Assembly (NCBI GenBank): GCA_017382915.1
Contig: JAFNZJ010000111.1
Coordinates: 1 to 19,432, forward strand
Reading direction: 5' to 3'
Length of the DNA: 19,432 nucleotides
Source: Clostridia bacterium
GTDB lineage: Bacteria; Bacillota; Clostridia; Oscillospirales; Acutalibacteraceae
Numbering within the stretch: the first letter of the stretch is position 1; each line of letters starts with the position of its first letter. The position numbers and the translations under genes are program-made. Positions 1 through 7,739 of the stretch are shown piece after piece. Below the pieces are notes generated by a model. The model did no database searches and had not been told where the DNA came from. It saw only the letters and a program-made list of their open reading frames with translations.

Positions 1-1167
1 ACAACCCACCCCTACATATATTTTTCACCCTACTGCCCCAATGAGCCGGTAACCTCAATGCGCGGTTTGCTTCATGCCACTGCTGAGGGTAAGGCAAAGG
101 GCGATATTTCAAAAATCCCCTGCTTGACCGAAGAAATCGGCACCCTTGGCGATTTCTTCTGCTCGCGTGAGGTTTCGGCAGGCTATGCCAAGGTAAATCT
201 ATATTCAGGCTGGGCAAACGGTATGACAGGTATGATGTGGTGGTGTGCCAATGAGCAGATTGAGCTTAAATACCCACCCTACGCCTGGTGCCCTTTAGAG
301 CGTGAACTTGGCGTGTTTGATGTTAACGGCGACAATAAGCCAGTGGCCGATGCCTTTAAAGAGTTTAAAGAAAATATTTCCAAAATTCCCTTTGAAATCA
401 CCCCCGCCAAGACCGATGCAGTTTGCATTTTAAACGGCGGCAAGGATGACTGGGCAAAAATACTTGGCTCATATGTACTGTCAAAGCAGGCGGGCTTTAA
501 CCTTTCCTTTGCACATCAAAGCTCCATTCCTGAATGCGGTATGTATATTTTGCCATCCCTTTATGATATGCCTGAAGGCACTAGACTTGAAGAGCTTTTA
601 AACCGCGTTAAAAACGGTGCAACCTTGGTTATGACCTTTGGCAGCGGTCTGATTTTCAGCGCGTTTGAGCAGATTACAGGCAATAAGCTTATCACATATG
701 CATTGCGTAGCGGCGCCGCCAACACTGCCATTGGCAGCTTTAAGGCACCCGCCAAAATTACCCTACAGCCCACCGCATCAAAGGTGTTGGTTTATGAAGA
801 TGACGGCAACCCCTTTATGACCGAGCATACCTACGGCAAGGGCAAGGTAATATTCTGCACCGCACCGGTTGAAAGGCAGTACAGTGAAACCGTTGGTGAG
901 CCTGAACAAAGCCTTACCGAGGTTTATAAAATTATTGCAGGTTACCTAAAACTTGACATAACCCGCAGTGATAAGCGCATAGGTATTACTAATCACACCT
1001 TGGCAAATGGTGAAAAAATTGCAGTTGCCATTAACTATTCTGACCAAACCGTTACCGACACCCTAACCATCAATGGCGGCAATGTTGGCAAGGTTTACCT
1101 TGGCAGTGTCAGTGGCAATGAAATCACCATTGAGCCTTACGGCGCCGCCGTTTTTGAGGTAAAATAG
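1..1167 (+). CDS. Clan GH-A glycoside hydrolase (GH5/GH42-like), 3' part, truncated by window start
   Basis: The reading frame is open from base 1, so the ATG at 58 is internal and the gene begins outside the window. 388 residues are visible. Near the N-terminus a THPY segment is followed by PCLTEEIGTLG (about residues 40-49). This resembles the beta-7 strand of clan GH-A enzymes, where a Glu (E44 or E45 here) is the nucleophile. Aromatic and Trp-rich loops follow (GMMWWC). Residues of about 130-240 look like the glutamine-amidotransferase-like alpha/beta domain seen after the barrel in GH42-type enzymes, and a small beta domain ends the protein. It probably hydrolyses a beta-linked plant or host glycan. 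The family assignment (GH5, GH42 or related) and the substrate are inferred and uncertain. No signal peptide can be judged because the 5' end is missing. The gene ends 182 bases before pgi, with a weak hairpin between them. Confidence 0.65.
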   Translation, partial: TTHPYIYFSPYCPNEPVTSMRGLLHATAEGKAKGDISKIPCLTEEIGTLGDFFCSREVSAGYAKVNLYSGWANGMTGMMWWCANEQIELKYPPYAWCPLERELGVFDVNGDNKPVADAFKEFKENISKIPFEITPAKTDAVCILNGGKDDWAKILGSYVLSKQAGFNLSFAHQSSIPECGMYILPSLYDMPEGTRLEELLNRVKNGATLVMTFGSGLIFSAFEQITGNKLITYALRSGAANTAIGSFKAPAKITLQPTASKVLVYEDDGNPFMTEHTYGKGKVIFCTAPVERQYSETVGEPEQSLTEVYKIIAGYLKLDITRSDKRIGITNHTLANGEKIAVAINYSDQTVTDTLTINGGNVGKVYLGSVSGNEITIEPYGAAVFEVK

Positions 1168-1179
1168 CAAAAAACATAA

Positions 1180-1208
1180 AGTATTGCCGAAAGGCAGTTA
1201 CTGTTTTT
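1180..1208 (+). terminator. Weak hairpin terminator after the glycoside hydrolase
   Basis: AGTA-T-TGCC, a GAAA tetraloop, then GGCA-GT-TACT, followed by GTTTTT. The stem is interrupted by unpaired bases, so this is a weak rho-independent candidate. Its position 13 bases after the stop codon supports it. Confidence 0.45.
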
Positions 1209-1290
1209 AAGTTTACCCCGATTTTTTAGCATTTTGACCACATAAACTATGTTTAAAGTGTAAAAAAATAATAAACTTAACAAATTTCTG

Positions 1291-1319
1291 TTGCAAATCG
1301 GCATAAAATATTGTAAAAT
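1291..1319 (+). promoter_or_regulatory. Sigma-A type promoter of pgi
   Basis: The -35 TTGCAA (1291-1296) and -10 TAAAAT (1314-1319) are separated by exactly 17 bases. They lie 30 bases before the pgi start in an AT-rich spacer. Two of the twelve consensus bases differ. Confidence 0.6.
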
Positions 1320-1349
1320 AAAAATAACAAAAACACTTGGTGATAATTT

Positions 1350-2687
1350 ATGGCACTAGAATTTAATTACAGCTACGCAAAAGCTTTTATAAATGAAAAT
1401 GACCTTATCGGGCTTGAAGCACAGGTTAAAACCGCACACGATATGCTTCATAATAAAACAGGTCTTGGCAACGATTTTTTAGGCTGGGTTGACCTACCCT
1501 TTAATTATGATAAGGATGAGTTCGCCCGCATTAAAAAAGCAGCCGAAAAAATCAAATCAGACACCGATGTTTTAATAGTTATTGGTATTGGCGGCTCATA
1601 TCTTGGCGCACGCGCCGCTATTGAGTTTTTAAAATCGCCCTACTATAACTCACTTAAAAATGGTGTCCCCGAAATTTATTTTGCAGGCAATAGTATAAGC
1701 GGCTCATCGCTTAATGAACTGCTTACCATTTGCAGTGGCAAACGCGTTTCGGTTAACATTATTTCAAAATCGGGCACCACCACCGAACCGGCAATTGCCT
1801 TTAGGGTGTTCCGTGAATATTTAGAAAATCAGTACGGGGAAAAGGGCGCGGCAGAGCGCATTTACTGCACCACCGATAAGGCCAGGGGTACACTTAAGTC
1901 CCTTGCCGACCAAAAGGGTTATGAATGCTTTGTAATACCTGATGATGTTGGCGGTCGTTTTTCGGTGCTTACCGCAGTTGGGCTTCTTCCAATAGCGGTG
2001 GCAGGTGCCAATATTGATGCCCTTATGAAGGGTGCGGCCGATGCCGCTAATGATTATAAAGATTGCAGTTTAAATAACCCCTGTTACCTTTACGCGGCAC
2101 TTCGCAATGCAATGTACCGCAAGGGTAAAGAGATTGAACTGCTGGTATCCTATGAGCCACGCTTTACCATGATGGCCGAATGGTTTAAACAGCTTTTTGG
2201 CGAAAGTGAAGGCAAGGATAATAAAGGTCTGTTCCCCGCATCGGTAACATTTTCAACCGACCTGCACTCAATGGGCCAATATATTCAAGATGGTCGCCGC
2301 ATTATGTTTGAAACGGTTGTAAACATTGGCGACTGTGGCAGTGATACCGTAATCAAAAAGGATGAAACCGACGGCGACGGACTTAACTTCCTTGCCGGCA
2401 AAACAATGTCCTTTGTTAATGAAAAAGCCTTTGAAGGCACCGTTTTAGCCCATACCGACGGTGGCGTACCAAACCTTGTAATAAATGTTTCGGCCGCCGA
2501 TGAGGAAAATTTAGGCAGGCTTATATACTTTTTTGAAAAGGCCTGTGCAATTTCGGGCTATATGCTGGGCGTAAATCCATTTGACCAGCCCGGTGTTGAA
2601 AGCTATAAAAAGAATATGTTTGCCCTGCTTGGCAAACCCGGTTATGAGGCTGAAAAAGCCAAACTGGAAGCAAGACTTGGCAAATAA
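1350..2687 (+). CDS. pgi: Glucose-6-phosphate isomerase
   Basis: Interconverts glucose-6-phosphate and fructose-6-phosphate in the cytoplasm (glycolysis/gluconeogenesis). The 445-residue length matches the short Gram-positive PGI type. Visible motifs in order are the phosphosugar-binding GIGGSYLG (79-86), SKSGTTTE (139-146, the phosphate-binding SIS-domain loop), DDVGGRFS (198-205, a family signature), GESEGK (284-289, carrying the catalytic Glu), DLHSMGQ (304-310, with the His used in ring opening), and the C-terminal signature FDQPGVESYKKNMF (411-424) with its active-site Lys. The start at 1350 has a GGTGA Shine-Dalgarno site at 1339-1343 and a promoter 30 bases upstream. No key residue is missing. 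The P-loop gene follows after 53 bases with no strong terminator, so the two are probably co-transcribed. Confidence 0.97.
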   Translation: MALEFNYSYAKAFINENDLIGLEAQVKTAHDMLHNKTGLGNDFLGWVDLPFNYDKDEFARIKKAAEKIKSDTDVLIVIGIGGSYLGARAAIEFLKSPYYNSLKNGVPEIYFAGNSISGSSLNELLTICSGKRVSVNIISKSGTTTEPAIAFRVFREYLENQYGEKGAAERIYCTTDKARGTLKSLADQKGYECFVIPDDVGGRFSVLTAVGLLPIAVAGANIDALMKGAADAANDYKDCSLNNPCYLYAALRNAMYRKGKEIELLVSYEPRFTMMAEWFKQLFGESEGKDNKGLFPASVTFSTDLHSMGQYIQDGRRIMFETVVNIGDCGSDTVIKKDETDGDGLNFLAGKTMSFVNEKAFEGTVLAHTDGGVPNLVINVSAADEENLGRLIYFFEKACAISGYMLGVNPFDQPGVESYKKNMFALLGKPGYEAEKAKLEARLGK

Positions 2688-2740
2688 AACTGGCAATTAT
2701 CGTCCTTGGACGGTTAAAAATATAAAGGAGTGAGCTAATA

Positions 2741-3157
2741 ATGATTCAGCTTATTATTGGAAAAAAAGGTTCAGGCAAAACCAAAAAACTTATTGATATG
2801 GTTAACGCCGCAACAGAGGCCAGCAAGGGCAATGTTGTTTGCGTTGAAAAGGGTGACACCTTAACCTATAATATTACCCACAAGGCCCGCCTTGTTGATG
2901 CCGAAAGTTATGGCATTAGCGGTTATGGTGAGCTTTACGCACTGCTTTGCGGTATCCAGTCTGCAAACCACGATGTTACCGACATTTTTGTTGATGCAAC
3001 ACTTCGTCTTGGTAGCAGAGATTATGATGAACTCGCAGCATTTTTAGATAGACTTTCGGCCGTTGCTGAGGAAAGCAACACCAAGTTTACCTTCACCGTT
3101 TCTTGCGATGAAGCTGAACTTCCCGCAAGCATTTTTGAAATTGCAACAAAGCTTTAA
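2741..3157 (+). CDS. Small P-loop NTPase-like protein of unknown function
   Basis: A 138-residue protein with a clean Walker A motif, GKKGSGKT (7-14), immediately after the first beta strand. A hydrophobic strand ending in Asp-Ala (IFVDAT, 82-87) sits where Walker B would be, without the usual catalytic Glu after the Asp. There is no membrane segment or signal peptide. From memory, similar short clostridial proteins are often labelled 'ATP-binding' or, misleadingly, 'PilT-like', but none of the PilT family's length or His/Asp boxes is present. It may bind a nucleotide, but its substrate and role are unknown. The start is set by a strong AAAGGAGTGAG site (2724-2734) ending 6 bases before ATG. 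It is the last gene before a strong terminator and probably shares the pgi transcript. That neighbour gives no clear hint of function. Confidence 0.85.
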   Translation: MIQLIIGKKGSGKTKKLIDMVNAATEASKGNVVCVEKGDTLTYNITHKARLVDAESYGISGYGELYALLCGIQSANHDVTDIFVDATLRLGSRDYDELAAFLDRLSAVAEESNTKFTFTVSCDEAELPASIFEIATKL

Positions 3158-3170
3158 TTAAAACATAGGT

Positions 3171-3202
3171 CGGGGCCACTGAAGGTGGCCCCGCTATTTT
3201 TT
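3171..3202 (+). terminator. Strong rho-independent terminator after the P-loop gene
   Basis: A perfect 9-bp GC-rich stem (CGGGGCCAC, 3171-3179, with GTGGCCCCG, 3185-3193), a 5-base loop, then CTATTTTTT. It starts 13 bases after the stop codon and closes the pgi transcript. The Shine-Dalgarno site of the next gene begins within 10 bases of the T-run. Confidence 0.9.
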
Positions 3203-3208
3203 AAAAAA

Positions 3209-3216
3209 GAGGGTGG
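3209..3216 (+). promoter_or_regulatory. Ribosome binding site that fixes the metallophosphoesterase start at 3222
   Basis: GAGGGTGG ends 5 bases before the ATG at 3222. The in-frame GTG at 3213 lies inside this site and has no room for a Shine-Dalgarno interaction, so ATG 3222 is preferred. Confidence 0.75.
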
Positions 3217-3221
3217 GCCTT

Positions 3222-3908
3222 ATGACTTTAAAAACAACCGAATATAATATAAAAGCGGGTAAGAATTTAAGGCTTGCCTTTGTTTCTGATTTGCATAATT
3301 TTAAGGGTGATATAGTCCTAAATGCCCTAAAGACCGCAGGGGTTGATGCCGTTTTACTTGGCGGCGATATTTTGCACGGGCAAAAGTATGTAAAGCAGGG
3401 CTTTGATTTTTTAAAGGCGGTATCAAAAATCGCCCCTACCTTTTACGCCCTTGGCAATCATGAATCGGGCTATTCGGGTGATATAAGACACCAAATAAAA
3501 TTAAGCGGCGCAACCCTTCTTGATAATGATTATGTTAAGTTTAAGGGCATAAACATTGGCGGCATTACATCGGGCTCATTTTATTATAGTAAAAATTATA
3601 AACCCGACCCCACCTTTTTAACCGAATTTAGCGCCCTTTCGGGGTATAAGCTGCTTATTTGCCACCACCCGGAATATTATGACAAATATATTAAAGACCT
3701 AAAAATTGACCTTATCCTTTCGGGTCACGCCCACGGTGGACAGTGGCGGCTTTTCGGCAGGGGTGCTTACGCTCCGGGTCAGGGCATTTTACCAAAATAC
3801 ACTGCAGGCATTTATGACGGCAGACTAATTTTAAGCCGTGGACTTGGCAATGTTTATTTTATACCCAAAATTAACAACCCACCCGAAATTTTAATAATAA
3901 ATCTTTAA
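3222..3908 (+). CDS. Calcineurin-like metallophosphoesterase (YkuE-type)
   Basis: A two-metal phosphoesterase, probably cytoplasmic or peripheral, with unproven substrate. The YkuE/UDP-2,3-diacylglucosamine-hydrolase-like branch is the closest I recognise. At 228 residues it is short for the family and lacks the N-terminal membrane anchor and Tat signal that many YkuE proteins have. All metal-binding blocks are present: SDLH (D23, H25), GGDI (D49), GNHE (N79, H80), CHHPE (H148/H149) and SGHAHGG (H169, H171). The tail GRGAYAPGQG to the C-terminus, with its GLG segment, is typical of this branch. A GTG nine bases upstream would add three residues but falls inside the ribosome binding site. The gene sits between two strong terminators. 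No convincing private promoter fits between the upstream terminator and the start, so expression may depend on read-through. Confidence 0.9.
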   Translation: MTLKTTEYNIKAGKNLRLAFVSDLHNFKGDIVLNALKTAGVDAVLLGGDILHGQKYVKQGFDFLKAVSKIAPTFYALGNHESGYSGDIRHQIKLSGATLLDNDYVKFKGINIGGITSGSFYYSKNYKPDPTFLTEFSALSGYKLLICHHPEYYDKYIKDLKIDLILSGHAHGGQWRLFGRGAYAPGQGILPKYTAGIYDGRLILSRGLGNVYFIPKINNPPEILIINL

Positions 3909-3938
3909 AACCACAGCCCTTAAAAAGCTGTGGTTTTT
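3907..3938 (+). terminator. Rho-independent terminator after the metallophosphoesterase
   Basis: An 11-bp stem (AAAACCACAGC, 3907-3917, with GCTGTGGTTTT, 3927-3937), a 9-base loop and a run of five Ts. It overlaps the stop codon region. The A-run on the left arm makes it potentially bidirectional. Confidence 0.88.
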
Positions 3939-3958
3939 ACATTTTTAAAGTCCGTTTT

Positions 3959-3987
3959 TTGGTACACAGCGCCCTATATAATATAAT
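3959..3987 (+). promoter_or_regulatory. Candidate promoter of the lipoprotein-to-pgsA unit
   Basis: TTGGTA (3959-3964), 17 bases, then TATAAT (3982-3987). The -10 is perfect and the -35 matches 4 of 6. It lies between the preceding terminator and the lipoprotein start. This leaves an AT-rich leader of about 155 bases (to 4150) in which I see no recognisable riboswitch. The region is so AT-rich that other -10-like hexamers occur, for example TATAAT at 4094-4099 without a good -35. Confidence 0.45.
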
Positions 3988-4137
3988 TAAAAGTTAAAAA
4001 GAAAAAATATAAAAATAAAGCATTAAAATTTTATTAAATTTGGCTGGAGCCCTTTATTTTTTTGAAAAAATATGTTACAATAAATTGAATAATTATAATT
4101 AAAATGGGGGGCATATATAAAGCCCTGAAAATTGGTT

Positions 4138-4144
4138 GGAGGTG
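4138..4144 (+). promoter_or_regulatory. Ribosome binding site supporting a TTG start
   Basis: GGAGGTG ends 6 bases before TTG at 4151. The next in-frame ATG (4178) would remove the positively charged start of the signal peptide and has no such site, so the rare TTG start is chosen. Confidence 0.75.
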
Positions 4145-4150
4145 TAAAAT

Positions 4151-5494
4151 TTGTCGCTAATAAAAAAGGCATATAAAATGATAATTGCATTGTGCTTAAT
4201 ATTCAGTCTTTTACTGCTTACGGGCTGTTCTGATTTTGATATGTCGGCCGATGAATTTATATCACCACCAAAGGCGGGCGGCGAGCTGTATCAAATTGAA
4301 CAGGCGCTTAAAAACTCTGTCACCACCGCCTATACCCTTAAATACCCAACCGCGGGTGAGCATCGCTCGGCATATATATTGGCCGACCTTACAGGTCGCG
4401 GTCAAAAGAATTTTGCAATGGCCTTTTACAGCAGTATCAACGCGGAAAATGTTACCACAATGCACCTAAACCTTATGAAAAAGGTTGACGCCAGTTGGAT
4501 ATCAATAAGTGATGTTTCGGTAGCGGCGGTCGGCATTGAAAAGGTGGAGCTTTGTGACCTTGACGGTGACGGCGTTGATGAAATAACGGTTGGCTGGAAT
4601 ATATACGCAGGTCTTGATAAAAAGGTTGTGGCATACCGCCTTAGCGGTGCCAAGCTTATACCCCTAATGCAGGAGCCGTATAAAAGCTTTCTTTGCTGTG
4701 ACCTTTCGGGCGATGGCAGAAAAGAAATATTTGTTTTAACCCATGACACTGACAATGCCTTGGCAAAGGCAAAATATTTTGCCTTTGAGGGTGAAAAGGT
4801 GTCAAAAATCAGCACCTGTGACATTGATGGCGCGGTGGCAAGCTTTAATGAGCCTGTTTTTGGCGCACTAACCACAGGCACCCCCGCAATTTATGTGGAT
4901 GCCGCAAAGGGCACAGGTATGCAGACCGAAATACTTTTCATCAAAGACGGTGAGCTTACTTCCCCAATGTATTTAGCATTGGCATCGGCAGCAGCTTCGC
5001 CCACCTACCGCAATAACACCGTGGTTTGTTCTGACATAAATTCCGACGGATATTTAGATATTCCCTTAATTGACCCCATAAATAATTTTAATCCCCAAAC
5101 CGATGAAACCTTGCTGGTGCCAACCACCCGCTGGTGCAGTTATAACGGCAGTACATTAACCACCACCACCTTGGCGGTTATGGACTATACCGACGGCTAT
5201 TATTTTGAACTGCCCCCAAAATGGCAGCAGTCCACAAATGTTTTAATGTCGGTTGAAAATCGCCAACGCACTGTGGTTTTGTGGAACACTGAAACGGCCG
5301 AAGTAATCAGCGAGCTTGTTCGTGTCCGCACCGTGTCCGAGGCCGAGTGGGATATAGCCGACAATGGCTATAACGGGTATTATGAGCTTGCCAGAGCGGA
5401 TGGTGAGGTTTATGCCGCAATGTTCAGCGCATATGTAGGACCCGAAGCAATAACCAAAGACCAGTTTCAAAAACTTTTTCACCTTATAGGATAG
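4151..5494 (+). CDS. Putative lipoprotein with FG-GAP/VCBS-like repeats
   Basis: A 447-residue exported protein. The N-terminus has a basic stretch, a hydrophobic core and a lipobox LLTGC with the acceptor at Cys26, so it should be a diacylglyceryl-anchored lipoprotein on the outer face of the membrane. Four Asp/Gly-rich units resembling the FG-GAP/VCBS calcium-loop type are visible: DLTGRGQKNFAM (79-90), DLDGDGVDEITV (136-147), DLSGDGRKEIFV (184-195) and DINSDGYLDIPL (295-306). Each is followed by beta-strand sequence, which suggests a beta-propeller-like fold. The C-terminal 120 residues carry no motif I recognise. The gene lies 21 bases upstream of a response regulator and sensor kinase with no terminator between them, so it may be an accessory sensor or target of that system. 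That link is inference from position only. Its ligand is unknown. Confidence 0.85.
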   Translation: MSLIKKAYKMIIALCLIFSLLLLTGCSDFDMSADEFISPPKAGGELYQIEQALKNSVTTAYTLKYPTAGEHRSAYILADLTGRGQKNFAMAFYSSINAENVTTMHLNLMKKVDASWISISDVSVAAVGIEKVELCDLDGDGVDEITVGWNIYAGLDKKVVAYRLSGAKLIPLMQEPYKSFLCCDLSGDGRKEIFVLTHDTDNALAKAKYFAFEGEKVSKISTCDIDGAVASFNEPVFGALTTGTPAIYVDAAKGTGMQTEILFIKDGELTSPMYLALASAAASPTYRNNTVVCSDINSDGYLDIPLIDPINNFNPQTDETLLVPTTRWCSYNGSTLTTTTLAVMDYTDGYYFELPPKWQQSTNVLMSVENRQRTVVLWNTETAEVISELVRVRTVSEAEWDIADNGYNGYYELARADGEVYAAMFSAYVGPEAITKDQFQKLFHLIG

Positions 5495-5515
5495 TCTAAA
5501 GGAGATTTCGCAAAA

Positions 5516-6217
5516 ATGAAAAAAATTCTTATTGTTGAAGATGAGGTTGCCATTCGTGAGTTTGAGGTTATCAATCTGCGCCGTGTAGGTTATGAAACGG
5601 TGGAGGCCGGCTCTGGCGAGGAGGCGCTTCAAATTTATGAGGAGCAAAACGATTTTGACATTGCCCTTTTAGATATTTCAATGCCGGGCATGGATGGTCT
5701 GACCCTTTGTAAGGAGCTGCGCCGCCGTTCACCCGCGCTTGGCATAATAATGCTGACCGCCCGCACGCAGGAGATGGATAAAATCAGCGGTTTAATGCTT
5801 GGTGCCGATGATTATATCACCAAGCCCTTTAGCCCGACCGAGCTGCTTGCCCGTGTTGATGCCCTGCACCGCCGTGTGGAGTTGGCTAAAAACAGTGAAA
5901 AGAAAACCCCAAGTGATGAAATTGTACTGGGCGAATTTGCACTAAACACTCGCCGCAGAACCTTAAGTAAAAATTCCCAAAACATTGAGCTTACACAGGT
6001 TGAGTTTCAAATTATTGAATACCTTTTCACCAACCCCGATGTTGCGCTTGACCGCACCGATATTTTAAATCGCGTGTGGGGCGATGCCTACTTTGGTGAA
6101 GAAAAAATTGTAGATGTTAACATCCGCAGGTTAAGAATTAAAATTGAAGATGACCCATCACATCCCAAGCGTTTGGTAACTGTTTGGGGTATGGGCTATA
6201 AGTGGAGCACATTATAA
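5516..6217 (+). CDS. OmpR/PhoB-family response regulator
   Basis: A 233-residue DNA-binding transcription regulator of a two-component system. The receiver domain (about 1-120) has the acidic pocket (VEDE, D9), the phospho-acceptor D53 (LLDISMPGMDG), the switch Thr T81 (MLTAR) and K103 (ITKPF). The winged-helix effector domain (about 133-232) contains the usual recognition-helix region around VNIRRLRIKIEDD and the ending VWGMGYKW. It is translated from ATG 5516 with AAAGGAG at 5498-5504, 11 bases upstream, which is slightly long spacing. It is followed after 31 bases by its probable partner kinase. It is close in type to many clostridial PhoP/VicR-like regulators, but sequence alone does not name its regulon. 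Confidence 0.95.
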   Translation: MKKILIVEDEVAIREFEVINLRRVGYETVEAGSGEEALQIYEEQNDFDIALLDISMPGMDGLTLCKELRRRSPALGIIMLTARTQEMDKISGLMLGADDYITKPFSPTELLARVDALHRRVELAKNSEKKTPSDEIVLGEFALNTRRRTLSKNSQNIELTQVEFQIIEYLFTNPDVALDRTDILNRVWGDAYFGEEKIVDVNIRRLRIKIEDDPSHPKRLVTVWGMGYKWSTL

Positions 6218-6233
6218 AACACTAAAAACTATG

Positions 6234-6240
6234 AAAGGAG
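6234..6240 (+). promoter_or_regulatory. Ribosome binding site that moves the kinase start to 6249
   Basis: AAAGGAG lies 8 bases before ATG 6249 and directly overlaps the first codons that would follow the upstream in-frame ATG 6231. The upstream ATG has no Shine-Dalgarno site of its own, so the shorter protein is preferred. Confidence 0.85.
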
Positions 6241-6248
6241 CGACGACA

Positions 6249-7733
6249 ATGTCAAAAATACTTGAGCATATGCCAAAAGGCGTAACCAGACGCTGGATAG
6301 TTAATGTAATGTCGGTAGTTATTGCCGTTGTCGTTGTTATTGAAATTGTAATAGGTGTTTTTGTTCATATGTATTATTATGATATGGCTAAGGCAAGGGC
6401 AAATGAGCTTTGTCAGGGCTTTTCGCTCTTGGCAACCGTATCAAATACCGACTTCCGCTCCACCGCAAGGCAGTACATTGAAAATTTTGAGCATAAGGAT
6501 AAGCTGGAGGTACAAATTATTGATACCGAAGGCAATATTATAATCACATCAAACGGCTTTGACCCGGGCGCCCCCTCAATGCCCGATTATGAAAGCGCCC
6601 TTGCCGCCGAAAGCGCCACCGCCGACTGGATAGGCGTTTCTGAACAGGGTGAGGATGTTATGGCCCAAACCACCATACTTGGTGATTACGGCTCAGGCTC
6701 TAACGGTGCTATTCGTTGGGTAATATCGTTAGAGGGCGTAAAGCTACACATTTTTTGGTTAATAGCGGTTTGTATTTTAATTGGTCTTGGCATAATAGTT
6801 TTAACCTCAATGACCGGACTTTACTTTATAAAATCAATCGTACGCCCTGTGCGTGAGGTTAGCAATGTTGCCCGCAAAATGGCAATGGGTGACTTTAAAT
6901 CCCGCCTTGAGGTGGAAAAAAAGGACGACGAAATAGGCGAACTGTGTGACGCCATCAACTATATGGCAAGTGAGCTTGGTCAGGCCGAAAACGCAAAAAA
7001 CAGCTTTATATCATCGGTATCGCATGAGCTTCGCACCCCCCTTACCGCAATACGCGGCTGGGGTGAAACGGCAAAAATGTCACTTGGCTATGATACCGAA
7101 CTGGTATCAAAGGGTATTGATGTTATCCTTTCAGAGGCCGATAGACTTTCGGGTCTGGTTGAAGAGCTGCTTGATTTTTCACGAATGCAAACAGGTCGAT
7201 TTGCCGTTAATATGCGCCTTATAAATGCAGTGCAGGTGCTTAAAGAGGCCACCGATATGTATGTTGAAATCGCCAAAAAGCAGGGCATCAGACTTGATTT
7301 GGTCTGCCTTAACCCCGAAGGTATGGTGCTTGGCGATTCTGACAGACTTAAGCAGGTCTTTATCAATATAATTGATAATGCGGTTAAATACTCTAATGAG
7401 GGCGGCAGTGTTTTGGTTGACTGCCATGAAGAGGAAAATTGCCTGCACATTAAGGTATCCGATACGGGTGTGGGTATTCCCGAACAGGATATTGACAGGG
7501 TTAAAGAAAAATTCTTTAAATCAAACACCACCGTGCGCGGCTCGGGTATAGGCCTTGCCGTTGCCGATGAAATTATAAAGCTTTTAGGCGGTCTGCTTTT
7601 TATAGAAAGCAAGGAAGGTGTCGGCACCACCGTTACCATAGTTTTGCCCTTGGCACCAAGTGAAGAACCGACAACCCAAACCGATGCCGAGTTGTTCCCG
7701 CCCGAAGATGAAAATGATACCATAAAGGAATAG
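6249..7733 (+). CDS. Membrane sensor histidine kinase
   Basis: A 494-residue HisKA-type kinase. Positions below are counted from the ATG at 6249. A first membrane helix (about 17-40) is followed by an extracellular sensor region of about 125 residues and a second membrane helix (about 169-194). A HAMP linker follows (about 195-247). The dimerisation/phospho-acceptor domain has SHELRTPL with H259. The catalytic domain has the N-box (NIIDNAVKYS), G1 (DTGVGIP), F-box (KEKFFK) and G2 (GSGIGLA) motifs, all intact. The last 25 residues are an acidic, Pro/Thr-rich tail beyond the usual end. It is paired with the upstream response regulator, and the DUF1385 gene begins 6 bases after its stop, so they should be co-transcribed. 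The signal sensed is unknown. Confidence 0.95.
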   Translation: MSKILEHMPKGVTRRWIVNVMSVVIAVVVVIEIVIGVFVHMYYYDMAKARANELCQGFSLLATVSNTDFRSTARQYIENFEHKDKLEVQIIDTEGNIIITSNGFDPGAPSMPDYESALAAESATADWIGVSEQGEDVMAQTTILGDYGSGSNGAIRWVISLEGVKLHIFWLIAVCILIGLGIIVLTSMTGLYFIKSIVRPVREVSNVARKMAMGDFKSRLEVEKKDDEIGELCDAINYMASELGQAENAKNSFISSVSHELRTPLTAIRGWGETAKMSLGYDTELVSKGIDVILSEADRLSGLVEELLDFSRMQTGRFAVNMRLINAVQVLKEATDMYVEIAKKQGIRLDLVCLNPEGMVLGDSDRLKQVFINIIDNAVKYSNEGGSVLVDCHEEENCLHIKVSDTGVGIPEQDIDRVKEKFFKSNTTVRGSGIGLAVADEIIKLLGGLLFIESKEGVGTTVTIVLPLAPSEEPTTQTDAELFPPEDENDTIKE

Positions 7734-7739
7734 TAAAGA

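Noticed and set aside
58..60. ATG 58 as the start of the glycoside hydrolase
   Set aside because: The frame is open to base 1 and the upstream residues (THPY...) fit the same enzyme fold, so the true start is outside the window.
3213..3215. GTG 3213 as the metallophosphoesterase start
   Set aside because: It lies within the Shine-Dalgarno sequence that serves ATG 3222.
3988..4150. AT-rich leader before the lipoprotein considered as a riboswitch
   Set aside because: Only short weak hairpins (for example GGCT-GG-AGCC near 4041-4050) are visible, with no known aptamer core and no terminator/antiterminator pair.
4426..4881. A 151-codon minus-strand ORF inside the lipoprotein gene
   Set aside because: No motif and no ribosome site; it is a shadow of the lipoprotein reading frame.
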